DNA of 64,000 bases from CAIKMD01 sp963702925 (lineage in GTDB: Bacteria; Pseudomonadota; Alphaproteobacteria; ATCC43930; CGMCC-115725), in assembly GCA_963702925.1 (NCBI GenBank), contig OY969771.1:434001-498000 (forward strand), in the 5' to 3' direction. The notes below the pieces were generated by a model. The model saw only the letters and a program-made list of their open reading frames with translations. It searched no databases and had not been told where the DNA came from. Made by a program: the position numbers and the translations under genes. This document shows positions 43,761-51,788 of the stretch, piece by piece. Positions within the stretch are counted from its first letter, which is position 1; every line of letters begins with the position of its first letter.

Positions 43761-43840
43761 GATGGCCTCCGGCCCCGTTTGCCGAGGGGCCTAAGCAACG
43801 ACTATATCTCGCGCCGCAACTTCAACGCGAGTCTGCTGCC

Positions 43841-44787
43841 GTGACCGTTCGACTATCTCCCGCCGAAATCGACCGCGCCGCGGCCTTGCTGCGCGCGGGC
43901 GAGCTGGTCGCGTTTCCGACCGAGACGGTGTACGGGCTGGGCGGCGACGCGACCAACGATTTGGCGGTCGCGGCAATTTACAGTACCAAGGGAAGACCGG
44001 TCTTTAATCCTTTGATTATACATCTTTTAAAGGCCGACGATGCGGCCCGGTTCGGGCAGGTCGACGGCCGCGCCGCGCTTCTGATGCAGCGTTTCTGGCC
44101 GGGTCCCTTAAGCCTCGTGCTGCGGCGCGCGCCGCAAGCGAGAGTTCTCGCTGCTGGCGAGCGCGGGACTCGACACGATCGCGCTGCGCGTGCCGGCGCA
44201 TCCCGTAGCGCAAGAGCTGCTGCGCGCCACCGGGCGGCCGATCGCGGCGCCAAGCGCCAACCGCTCGGGACGGGTCAGTCCGACAACCGCCGATCACGTG
44301 CTGAGCGAGCTCGATGGCCGGATCGCCGCCGTGCTCGATGGCGGGCCGTGCCGAGTTCGGCATCGAATCCACCGTGCTCGATCTCACCGGCAAGGACCCG
44401 GTTCTGCTGCGCCCGGGCGGCGTGGCGCTCGAAGAGCTCGAAAGCGCGATCGGAAAGATCGCTGTGGCGACGAGCGGCGGCGACACGCCGCGCTCGCCCG
44501 GCATGCTGGAAAGCCATTACGCGCCGAGCCTGCCCTTGCGGCTGAACGCGACCGCGGTTGCGCCGGGCGAAGCCCTGCTCGCTTTCGGGCCGGACGCGCC
44601 ACAAGGCGCCGCCGAAACCCTGTGGCTCAGCCGCCAAGGCGATGCGACCGAAGCCGCGGCCAATCTTTTCGCCATGCTGCGCGCGCTCGACCGGCCGGAC
44701 TTCGCTGCCATCGCCGTGATGCCGATCCCCGAACATGGCCTCGGCCGCGCGATCAACGACCGGCTGCGCCGGGCGGCGCAACGCTGA
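43841..44787 (+). pseudogene. tsaC: Threonylcarbamoyl-AMP synthase (Sua5/TsaC), interrupted by two frameshifts
   Basis: The N-terminal YrdC domain reads AFPTETVYGLGGDATND and FNPLIIHLLKADDA up to WPGPLSLVLRR. Near 44138-44150 the frame changes; FSLLASAGLDTIALRVPAHP and RPIAAPSANRSGRVSPTTADHV continue in another. Near 44345-44355 it changes again, to EFGIESTVLDLTGKDPVLLRPGG and the Sua5 C-terminal domain (GMLESHYAPSLPLRL). Each break is explained by one extra base. The enzyme makes threonylcarbamoyl-AMP for the essential tRNA t6A modification, so true loss would be surprising; sequencing error or a second copy elsewhere is likely. Confidence 0.82.
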
Positions 44788-44827
44788 GGGCTTGCGAGCG
44801 CAAGGCCCGAGAGTTAGATGCAGGCCC

Positions 44828-46261
44828 ATGGCTGATTCCATGCTCACCCCCGCCGAGGCGCTCGACCGCTTGAAAAAAGTGGTCGGCGAGAAAGGCTTTA
44901 TCGCCGATCCCGCCGCGATGGAGCCTTATCTTCTCGAGGAACGCGGCAGCTATCACGGTGCGGCGCGCGCCGTGCTGCGGCCGGCATCGACCGCCGAGGT
45001 CGCGGCCCTTGTGAAGATTTGCGCCGACGCACGTCTGCCGATCTTTCCCCAAGGCGGCAATACCGGGCTTTCGGGCGGCGCCGTGCCATGGGAAGACGGC
45101 AAAGGCGTGGTGTTGAGCCTCGGGCGTATGAACCGCGTGCGCGAGCTCGATCCGATCGATTATTCGATCACGGTCGAGGCCGGCTGCATCCTCGCCGAGG
45201 TGCAGAAAGCCGCCGAAGCCGCCGACCGGCTGTTCCCGCTAAGCCTCGGCGCCGAAGGCAGTTGCCAGATCGGCGGCAATATCTCGACCAATGCCGGCGG
45301 CATCGCCGTCTTACGCTACGGCAATATGCGCGCGCTGGTCTTGGGCCTCGAAGTAGTGCTGCCCGATGGCAGGGTGTGGAACGGCTTGCGCGCCTTGCGC
45401 AAGGACAATACCGGCTACGATCTGAAGCAGCTTTTCATCGGCGGCGAAGGCACGCTCGGCATCATCACCGCGGCGACCTTGCGGCTTTTCCCGCTGCCCA
45501 AAGGCATCGAGACGGCTTTCCTCGGCCTCACAAGGGTCGAGGACGCGATGGCGCTGTTCTCGCGCGCGCGCCAAGCAAGCGGCGACCAGCTCACCGCGTT
45601 CGAGCTGATGTCGCGTTTCGGCATCGACATGGCACTGCGCCACGTGCCCGGGGTGATCGATCCGCTCAAAGAGAAATTTCCCTGGTATGTGCTGGTCGAG
45701 ATGTCGTCGAGCGAGGCGCAAAGCGGCTTGCGCGAGACGATGGAGCGGTTTCTCGTCGAGGTGATGGAAGCCGGGCTCGTAAAGGACGGCGTGATCGCCG
45801 CGAGCACCGGCCAGGCGCGCGACCTGTGGCGTATTCGCGAAGGGCTGGTCGAGGCGCAAAAGCACGAAGGCGGCAGCATCAAGCACGATGTCGCCGTACC
45901 GGTGAGCAAGGTCGCGGCCTTCATCAACGCCGCCCATCAGGCGATCGCCAACCGCCTGCCCGGCATCCGGCCCAACGCCTTCGGCCATGTCGGCGACGGC
46001 AACATCCATTACAACATTCATCAACCGATCGAGGCCGACACCAAAGTGTTCCTGCAGCGGCGCGAGGAATTCAACCGCATCGTCCACGACATCGCGGTCG
46101 GCTTGAACGGCTCGATCAGTGCCGAGCACGGCATCGGCCGGCTGAAGGTCGAGGAGCTGGCGCATTACAAATCGCCGCTCGAGATCGAGCTGATGCGGCG
46201 CGTGAAGCAGGCGCTCGATCCCGACGGCGTCATGAATCCGGGCAAGATCATCGCGCCCTGA
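44828..46261 (+). CDS. FAD-linked 2-hydroxyacid dehydrogenase (GlcD/D-2-hydroxyglutarate dehydrogenase type)
   Basis: A 477-residue flavoprotein with the start at MADSMLTPAEALDRL. The PCMH-type FAD-binding domain has FPQGGNTGLSGGAVPW, GSCQIGGNISTNAGGIAVLRYGNMR and FIGGEGTLGIITAATLRL. The C-terminal domain has AFGHVGDGNIHYNIH (metal-binding His) and SAEHGIGRLKVEEL. Such enzymes oxidise D-2-hydroxyacids (glycolate, D-lactate, D-2-hydroxyglutarate), passing electrons to the quinone pool or an electron-transfer flavoprotein. It follows tsaC by about 40 bases, an association I recall from other alphaproteobacteria. Confidence 0.9.
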   Translation: MADSMLTPAEALDRLKKVVGEKGFIADPAAMEPYLLEERGSYHGAARAVLRPASTAEVAALVKICADARLPIFPQGGNTGLSGGAVPWEDGKGVVLSLGRMNRVRELDPIDYSITVEAGCILAEVQKAAEAADRLFPLSLGAEGSCQIGGNISTNAGGIAVLRYGNMRALVLGLEVVLPDGRVWNGLRALRKDNTGYDLKQLFIGGEGTLGIITAATLRLFPLPKGIETAFLGLTRVEDAMALFSRARQASGDQLTAFELMSRFGIDMALRHVPGVIDPLKEKFPWYVLVEMSSSEAQSGLRETMERFLVEVMEAGLVKDGVIAASTGQARDLWRIREGLVEAQKHEGGSIKHDVAVPVSKVAAFINAAHQAIANRLPGIRPNAFGHVGDGNIHYNIHQPIEADTKVFLQRREEFNRIVHDIAVGLNGSISAEHGIGRLKVEELAHYKSPLEIELMRRVKQALDPDGVMNPGKIIAP

Positions 46262-46278
46262 AAGGCACTTGGGCGTCC

Positions 46279-46722
46279 ATGACCCAGCCTTACGAAGTGC
46301 TTCAAGCGTCGCGGCTGTTCCAGGAATGGCTCACCGCCTTGAAGGAGCGCGCGATGCTGCAAACTCACAATCAGAGCCAGGCGATGTTCCGCGCCGTGCT
46401 GCACGAGCTGCGCCGGCACATGAGCGCGGCGCAGGTTCTGGCCTTCGCCGATGCGTTGCCGCCCTTGCCGCGCGGCATCTTCATCGAAGGCTGGCGGGTT
46501 GGCGAAGCCGCGCCCCTAGCCTCGGCCGAGGATTTCCTGAAAGCTGTTGTCGCGCGGCTTGCCCCGCACCACGCGCCGCCGGACACGATCGTCGCCGATG
46601 TTTTCGCGGTCTTGGCCGAACGGTCGGAACCGTTCAATGCCGCGACGATGCGGGAGCAGTTACCCGGCCCGCTGAAACCGCTTTGGCCGAAGCGCGACGA
46701 GACTTCTGCTCGGCGCAGCTAG
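46279..46722 (+). CDS. DUF2267 domain-containing protein
   Basis: A 147-residue protein starting MTQPYEVLQASRLFQEWL. The helical pattern QSQAMFRAVLHELRRHMSAAQVLAFADALPPLPRGIFIEGW resembles DUF2267, where two such bundles pack together; the second half (DFLKAVVARLAPHHAP ... FAVLAERS) is the repeat unit. The function is not established. It begins 17 bases after the upstream dehydrogenase gene and is probably in the same operon. A GC-rich repeat follows. Confidence 0.75.
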   Translation: MTQPYEVLQASRLFQEWLTALKERAMLQTHNQSQAMFRAVLHELRRHMSAAQVLAFADALPPLPRGIFIEGWRVGEAAPLASAEDFLKAVVARLAPHHAPPDTIVADVFAVLAERSEPFNAATMREQLPGPLKPLWPKRDETSARRS

Positions 46723-46734
46723 CGACATTGTGTT

Positions 46735-46858
46735 CCCTCTCCCCTTGAGGGAGAGGGACAGGGAGAGGGGTATTCGAGGGGATGGAGCGTGCCGCACGCG
46801 CGAGCCCCCCACCCAGCAATGCTTCCGCATTGCTGACCTCCCCCTCAAGGGGGGAGGT
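46735..46858. repeat. Intergenic GC-rich repeat (CCCTCTCCCC...GGGAGAGGG family)
   Basis: Three hairpins in a row: CCCTCTCCCCTTGAGGGAGAGGG-type at 46735-46757, CAGCAATG/CATTGCTG at 46814-46834, and ACCTCCCCCTCAAGG/GGGGGAGGT at 46836-46858. It lies between convergent genes. The same C/G-rich type occurs once at 30165-30222. Confidence 0.65.
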
Positions 46859-46888
46859 GAGGATAGCGCTTCTCTTGTTTCCGTAGAA

Positions 46889-47518
46889 TCAGGTGGCCGG
46901 CTTCTCGTTGACGCAGCGCAGAAGCCGCCAATAGCCGAAGAGATTGCTCGGCTTGATCTCGCGCACGTTGAGCGCGCTAACCTTCAGGAAATTGTCGAGC
47001 GAGAAATCGGCATGGAAGCCGATGAAGCCGGCGAGCGGCGCCAAGAGCTTCTCGACCACGCGCATGAAGCCTTCGTCGCTGGCGAAGTGATTGACGATGA
47101 CGATCGTGCCGCCGGGCCGGCAGACGCGACGCATCTCGGCAGCGAAACGCGCCGGGTTGGGCACCACCGACGCGACGTAAAGCGCCAGCACCGCGTCGAA
47201 GCTGTTGTCGGGAAAGCTCATCTTCTCGGCGTCCATCTCGATGAGCGCCTTGACGTTCTTGAGCTGACGGCGCGCCACGCGGCGGCGCGCCTTCTCGAGC
47301 ATCTCGGCGGAGACGTCGATGCCGGTGACTTCGGAATCGGAACGGAAATAGGGCAAGGACAGGCCAGTGCCGACACCGACTTCGAGAATGCGCTGCCCCG
47401 GCTGCGCATTGGCGATGCGCACCGCATCTTTGCGGCCGGGGTGAAAGACCGGTCCGAAGACATAATCATAGGAGCCCGAAAACAGGCGATAGGTTCTGAT
47501 CGTGTCCTGCAGATCCAT
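46889..47518 (-). CDS. Methyltransferase, phosphatidylethanolamine N-methyltransferase (PmtA)-like
   Basis: A 209-residue protein starting MDLQDTIRTYRLFSGSYDYVFG; an upstream GTG adds three residues. Motif I is ILEVGVGTGLSLPYF, followed by VTGIDVSAEMLEKARRR, MDAEKMSFPDNSFDAVLALY and CRPGGTIVIVNHF. The opening (Y-x-x-x-A/S-x-x-YDYVFGPVFHPGR) and overall order match Rhodobacter-type soluble PmtA enzymes that methylate phosphatidylethanolamine toward phosphatidylcholine. Assignment to lipid methylation is moderate; other small Methyltransf_11 roles are possible. Confidence 0.8.
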   Translation of the reverse strand: MDLQDTIRTYRLFSGSYDYVFGPVFHPGRKDAVRIANAQPGQRILEVGVGTGLSLPYFRSDSEVTGIDVSAEMLEKARRRVARRQLKNVKALIEMDAEKMSFPDNSFDAVLALYVASVVPNPARFAAEMRRVCRPGGTIVIVNHFASDEGFMRVVEKLLAPLAGFIGFHADFSLDNFLKVSALNVREIKPSNLFGYWRLLRCVNEKPAT

Positions 47519-47565
47519 GCTAGCCACCCATTCTCGAAAGCCGGCGCAACACCGCCGTCATGACG

Positions 47566-47606
47566 CAAAATCGCATCGCCGGCTGGCCTGGCGGCAAGCC
47601 GGCGAC
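47566..47606 (-). terminator. Rho-independent terminator for the cold-shock gene
   Basis: On the minus strand a strong GC stem (TCGCCGGCT ... AGCCGGCGA, with GCC/GGC inside) is followed by TGCGATTTTGCG. It lies about 20 bases after the stop of the cold-shock gene. The U-run is short. Confidence 0.5.
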
Positions 47607-47625
47607 GGCAAGAACTCACCTCCGC

Positions 47626-48201
47626 TCAGATGAGGGTAATACGATCGGCCTCGAGGCCTTTGCGGCCATCGACGACATCGACGCGCACGCGCTGGCCCGG
47701 GCCGAGCGTTTGTACGCCGCTGCGCCGCAGCGCCGTGACGTGCACGAAGATGTCTTTTCCTCCTCCATCCGGCGAGATGAAGCCGTACCCCTTATCCGGC
47801 TCGAACCATTTCACCGCGCCTTCGAGGGTCTGGCCGGGACGGCCGGCACCGCCCCCTCCGCCGCCACCGCGATCTCCGCGATCGCCGCCGCTGCTCGGCC
47901 GGCTGGAAAAGCCGCCCGATGACGGCGAAGCGGTGCTGTTGTCGACGTTCAGCACGTTGACAACCAGCGGCCCCTTGGCCCCTGCCCCGACTTCGCATGT
48001 GATGGATGCGCCTTCGCGGACATCGTCGTAGCCGGCGCGACGCAATATCGCCATCGGCAAAAACGCATCCGGCGTGCCATCCGACATGGTCACGAAACCG
48101 AAACCCTTCGCCGCATTAAACCATTTCACCTTGGCCTCGACGCGGCGACCCGTCTGAGGCTCATCGTTCCGGAAAAATCCCGGCCGGCGGTTATCGTACA
48201 T
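47626..48201 (-). CDS. Cold-shock protein with two cold-shock domains
   Basis: A 191-residue protein. The first CSD (about 20-85) contains VKWFNAAKGFGFV but a divergent second RNP (PDAFLPMAILRRAG). The second CSD (about 120-190) has VKWFEPDKGYGFI and DIFVHVTALRRSG. They are joined by a Ser/Gly/Asp/Arg-rich flexible linker. Double-CSD proteins are characteristic of alphaproteobacteria (CspC/CspD-like) and act as RNA chaperones. It is transcribed toward its own terminator; the AT-rich 60 bases upstream (to 48266) probably hold its promoter. Confidence 0.92.
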   Translation of the reverse strand: MYDNRRPGFFRNDEPQTGRRVEAKVKWFNAAKGFGFVTMSDGTPDAFLPMAILRRAGYDDVREGASITCEVGAGAKGPLVVNVLNVDNSTASPSSGGFSSRPSSGGDRGDRGGGGGGGAGRPGQTLEGAVKWFEPDKGYGFISPDGGGKDIFVHVTALRRSGVQTLGPGQRVRVDVVDGRKGLEADRITLI

Positions 48202-48266
48202 GTTGCCTCTGCGCGCAGAATATTACGAATTTAGAATACCGCGAATCGATCTCAGGTGCCACAGCT

Positions 48267-49115
48267 TTAGACGCCATAGGCGACCACGCGCTGGCGTTGC
48301 TCGCCAAGGCCGGAAATCGCCAGCCGCATCGTGTCGCCCGGCTTCAAGAAGCGCGCCGGCTTCATGCCGAGGCCGACGCCGGCGGGCGTGCCGGTCGGGA
48401 TCACATCGCCCGGTAGCAAGGTCATGAAATGGCTCAAATAGCTGACGATCTGAGCGCAGTTGAAGATCATGTTCTTGGTCGTGCCCTTCTGCATGGTCTG
48501 GCCGCTGACCTCGCACAGCAGATCGAGCGCCTGCGGGTCGGGCACCTCGTCGGAAGTGACCAGCCAAGGCCCGATCGGCGCGAAGCTATCGCAGCTTTTT
48601 CCCTTGGTCCATTGCCCGCCGCGCTCCATCTGGAAGGCGCGTTCGGACACGTCGTTGACGATGCAATAGCCGGCGACATGTTTCAGCGCGTCGTGCTCGG
48701 CGACGTATTGCGCCTTGGTGCCGATGACGATGCCGAGCTCCACCTCCCAATCGCCTTTGGTCGCGGCCTTGGGCAGGATCACGTCGTCATGAGGGCCGTT
48801 GATCGAGCTGGTCGCCTTCATGAAAATCACCGGCTCTTTCGGGATCGGGTTGCCGGTTTCCCTCGCGTGATCGTGATAATTGAGGCCGATGCAAACGAGC
48901 TTCGGGATCTGCGCGACGCAGGGTCCGATACGCGGCGTGCCCGGCACCAGCGGCAGGCTCGCGGGATCGAGCTTGCGCAGCCGGTCGAGCGCGGCCGGCG
49001 CCAGGTTCTCGGGCGTCAGATCGGCGATCACGCCCGACAGGGCATGCAGCTTCCCATCGCGGTCGAGGACCCCCGGTTGCTCTTTTCCTACTGGTCCATA
49101 GCGCAATAGTTTCAT
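48267..49115 (-). CDS. Fumarylacetoacetate hydrolase family protein
   Basis: A 282-residue FAH-fold enzyme. The catalytic domain begins PKLVCIGLNYHDHARETG, then EPVIFMKATSSINGPHDDV, the metal ligands in WEVELGIVIG and IVNDVSERAFQMERGGQW, and GDVIPTGTPAGVGLGM near the C-terminus. An extra N-terminal domain (to about residue 65) is typical of 2,4-didehydro-3-deoxy-L-rhamnonate/fuconate hydrolases, often mis-annotated as ureidoglycolate lyase. It is the last of three genes with an SDR and a Hyi-like isomerase, which fits acid-sugar breakdown. Confidence 0.9.
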   Translation of the reverse strand: MKLLRYGPVGKEQPGVLDRDGKLHALSGVIADLTPENLAPAALDRLRKLDPASLPLVPGTPRIGPCVAQIPKLVCIGLNYHDHARETGNPIPKEPVIFMKATSSINGPHDDVILPKAATKGDWEVELGIVIGTKAQYVAEHDALKHVAGYCIVNDVSERAFQMERGGQWTKGKSCDSFAPIGPWLVTSDEVPDPQALDLLCEVSGQTMQKGTTKNMIFNCAQIVSYLSHFMTLLPGDVIPTGTPAGVGLGMKPARFLKPGDTMRLAISGLGEQRQRVVAYGV

Positions 49116-49145
49116 AACGCTATATCCTTTTTCTCAAGTTGTTTC

Positions 49146-49895
49146 TCAGAGCGTCAAACCGCCATCGGCGAGATGCACCGCGCCGGTGGTGAACGCAAAT
49201 TCGTCGCTCGCGAGATAGACCGCCAAAGCGGCGATTTCTTCCGGCGTGCCGAGACGGCCGAGCGGCTGGCGCGCGACGAAGGCGCGCCGTGCCTCCTCGG
49301 TGCCGCCCTGCGCGGCGATGCGGTCGTCGAGCGACGGGGTCGCGATCGTGCCGGCACAGATCGCGTTGCAGCGGATGCGCTTGGCGATGAAATCCATCGC
49401 CACGGCCTTGGTCAGCCCGATCACCCCCGCCTTGCTCGTCGCGTAGACGAAGCGGTTGGGCGCCGCCTTCAGCGACGAGACGGCCGACGACATGTTGATG
49501 ATCGAGGCGCCCATGCCGGCCGCCAGCATTCCCGGCAGGAAAGCGCGGATCGTCAGATACATGCTGCGCAAATTGAGATCCATGGTGATGGCCCAATCCG
49601 CCTCGCTGCAATCGAGGATGGTGCCGTGATGGACGAAGCCGGCGCAATTGAACAGCACGTCGATGGGCCCGAACTCGCCCGCCAGCGCGTCGATCTCGGC
49701 TTTCTTGGTGACATCGAGAAGCCTGGTCGCAATCGCGCCGCCGCTCGCGCCGCGCAGCTCCTCGAGCTTGGCCGCGTTGATGTCGGTGGCGATCACCTTG
49801 GCGCCTTCGGCGGCGAAGGCGAGCGAAGAGGCCCGCCCGATCCCCTGTGCCGCGGCTGTGACGACGGCTGTCTTGCCGCGCAAACGTTGATTCAT
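49146..49895 (-). CDS. SDR family dehydrogenase (DHRS6/2-keto-3-deoxy-L-fuconate dehydrogenase type)
   Basis: A 249-residue short-chain dehydrogenase. The cofactor loop is VVTAAAQGIGRASSLAFA, with Ala instead of the first Gly, and ATDINAAKLEEL indicates NAD preference. This pair of motifs is characteristic of the DHRS6/BDH2 and 2-keto-3-deoxy-L-fuconate dehydrogenase branch. The catalytic Ser and Y-x-x-x-K are in INMSSAVSS and FVYATSKAGVIGL. It ends 30 bases before the FAH gene; a dehydrogenase followed by a diketo-acid hydrolase is the known order of steps in L-fuconate/L-rhamnonate breakdown. Confidence 0.9.
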   Translation of the reverse strand: MNQRLRGKTAVVTAAAQGIGRASSLAFAAEGAKVIATDINAAKLEELRGASGGAIATRLLDVTKKAEIDALAGEFGPIDVLFNCAGFVHHGTILDCSEADWAITMDLNLRSMYLTIRAFLPGMLAAGMGASIINMSSAVSSLKAAPNRFVYATSKAGVIGLTKAVAMDFIAKRIRCNAICAGTIATPSLDDRIAAQGGTEEARRAFVARQPLGRLGTPEEIAALAVYLASDEFAFTTGAVHLADGGLTL

Positions 49896-49955
49896 TGGCT
49901 TTGCCTCCCGAGCCGGATGATAGCCAGGGCGGCCGGCCGCGACAACTCTTATCCG

Positions 49956-50735
49956 CTATCCGCCGATGCCCCAACGCCGCGCCCAGCCGAGCCCGGCCAG
50001 CGTCCCGGCCTTGGGTCGGTACTCGCAGCCGACCCAGCCGTCATAGCCGAGCTCGTCGAGCAGATCGAAGAGGAAGGCGAAATTGATCTCGCCCTGATCG
50101 GGCTCGTGCCGGCCGGGAACATTCGCGATCTGCACATGAGGATAGCGGCCGAACAGCGATCTCGCGTGCTGCGCGAGGTCGCCTTCCGAAATCTGGCAGT
50201 GATAGAAGTCGAACTGCAAACCGACATTGACGCGCCCAACGCGATCGAGCACGGCAACAGCCGCCGCGGTCGAGGTGAGGAAATAGCCAGGATTGTCGCG
50301 CGCATTGAGCGGCTCGATCAGCAAGGTCACGCCGAAGGCCGCAGCGCGGTCGGCGGCGCTTTGCAGATTGGCGATATAGGTCGCTTCCTGCGCCGCGCGG
50401 TCGGCGCCAGCGAAACCCGCCAATACGTGAATCTGTTTGCAGCCGAGCGCGCGCGCATAAGACAACGCGATCTCGATGCTGGCGGCAAATTCCGCTTCGC
50501 GTCCCGGCTGCGCGGCCAGCCCGCGCTCGCCCGCGGCTGCATTGCCCATGGGCGCGTTGAACAGCACGACCGGCAATCCGCATGCCGCCGCGCGCTCGGC
50601 CAGTTCGGCGGCGGCGAATTCGTAAGGCGCTTGAAACTCCACCGCCTTGAAGCCTGCCGTCTTGGCCGCGGCAAGCCGATCGAGAAACGGAAGTTCGGTG
50701 AATAGCGTACTGATATTGGCGGAAAATCGCGGCAT
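49956..50735 (-). CDS. Hydroxypyruvate isomerase family protein
   Basis: A 259-residue TIM-barrel protein of the xylose-isomerase-like superfamily, starting MPRFSANISTLFTELPFLDRL. The Hyi/OtnI signature is present in GFKAVEFQAPYEF, IEPLNARDNPGYFLTS (metal Glu), VGLQFDFYHCQISEGDL, VQIANVPGRHEPDQGEINF and WVGCEYRPKAGT. Members interconvert hydroxypyruvate and tartronate semialdehyde or related 2-oxo-tetronates. It is the first gene of the minus-strand trio with SDR and FAH genes and diverges from the TonB-like gene. Confidence 0.9.
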   Translation of the reverse strand: MPRFSANISTLFTELPFLDRLAAAKTAGFKAVEFQAPYEFAAAELAERAAACGLPVVLFNAPMGNAAAGERGLAAQPGREAEFAASIEIALSYARALGCKQIHVLAGFAGADRAAQEATYIANLQSAADRAAAFGVTLLIEPLNARDNPGYFLTSTAAAVAVLDRVGRVNVGLQFDFYHCQISEGDLAQHARSLFGRYPHVQIANVPGRHEPDQGEINFAFLFDLLDELGYDGWVGCEYRPKAGTLAGLGWARRWGIGG

Positions 50736-50801
50736 GGGTTTCTCTTTCGCAACGCTCGGCCGGGGTTTAGTGTTTCCCTTCCAGGCTGCGGATACAAGGG
50801 C

Positions 50802-51788
50802 ATGACGATTGAAGACATGACGATCGAGGCGAGCATGACGGACGAGCTGCCGCGCGAGGCGAAGCCGGCGCCTTCGGCGGAGCGTCACCGTTTCCGCCGC
50901 GCGCTGCTGCTCTCCGGCCTGTTTCACGCCGCCTTGCTTGCGCTGCTGATCGGGCTGTGGGGTGAAGTACCCGAACGTCTCGCGCCGCCGCCCATCCCCG
51001 TCACGGTGATCGGCGAGCTCGGCCGTGCCGGCGCATCGGGCGGCGGCAGCAGCACCGAATCTGGCGGCGCGATCAACAGCACTGGCGAAGCATCGCCTTC
51101 TTCGGCGAGCCAAGCATCGCCATCGCAAAGTGCCGCTTCCGCCGCGACACCGGCGGCAACGGCGCCGCCGGCACCCATGCCGCCCATGCCAAGCGCCGAA
51201 CCGCCGCCGACCGCGGCGCAAGCGCTCGAGCCGGTGCCGCCGCACAAACCGGTGCCGCCGCATCCGCATCCGCCGCAAGCCGTCGCGCAAGCCCAGCCGA
51301 TTCCGCACCCGGCCTCGCCCGCCGTTCCAGCAACGCCGGCAAGCCCGTCACAAAGCGCCGCCGCATCCGCCTCCGGCACGCAAGCCAGCAACGCGGCGTC
51401 GCAGGACGGCGCCGGCGGGCGCGGGCGCGCCGATGCGGGCGCGGGCCGCGCCGATGCCGGCAATGGCTCGCTCGAAGGGCCGGGCGACGATTATCTCGAC
51501 AAGGTGCAGCGCTGGGTTGCACGCTTCCGCAAATATCCGGACGACGCGATCAAGCAGCGCCAGGAAGGCGTCGCCTCGGTCGGATTCAAATTCGCGCGCG
51601 ACGGAACCGTGCTCGATGCCTGGATCGAGAAAAGCTCCGGCTATCCTCTGCTCGATAACGCGGCCGTGGCGATGATCCGCGCCGCCTCGCCGATTCCGAA
51701 AGTGCCGGACAAATACCACGGCGACACGCTCACCCTCGCCATGCCCGAGCGCTTCCGTATTGGCGTGTTCGACCGCATCTTCCACTAG
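50802..51788 (+). CDS. TonB family protein
   Basis: A 328-residue protein with one N-terminal membrane segment (FRRALLLSGLFHAALLALLIGLW), a long Ala/Pro/Ser/Gln-rich periplasmic spacer, and a C-terminal TonB domain (YLDKVQRWVARFRKYPDDAI, then ASVGFKFARDGTVLDAWIEKSSGYPLLDNAAVAMI). TonB couples the proton motive force to outer-membrane receptors, but no exbB, exbD or receptor gene is near. Of two or three clustered ATG codons the first is used here. The TAG stop coincides with the left edge of an IS5-family element; without the element the stop would still be TAG. Confidence 0.88.
   Translation: MTIEDMTIEASMTDELPREAKPAPSAERHRFRRALLLSGLFHAALLALLIGLWGEVPERLAPPPIPVTVIGELGRAGASGGGSSTESGGAINSTGEASPSSASQASPSQSAASAATPAATAPPAPMPPMPSAEPPPTAAQALEPVPPHKPVPPHPHPPQAVAQAQPIPHPASPAVPATPASPSQSAAASASGTQASNAASQDGAGGRGRADAGAGRADAGNGSLEGPGDDYLDKVQRWVARFRKYPDDAIKQRQEGVASVGFKFARDGTVLDAWIEKSSGYPLLDNAAVAMIRAASPIPKVPDKYHGDTLTLAMPERFRIGVFDRIFH

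Noticed and set aside
45019..46278. Long frame overlapping the FAD-linked dehydrogenase in +1
   Set aside because: Only the last 147 codons (from 46279) are a real protein (DUF2267); the rest is an Arg-rich shadow of the dehydrogenase gene.
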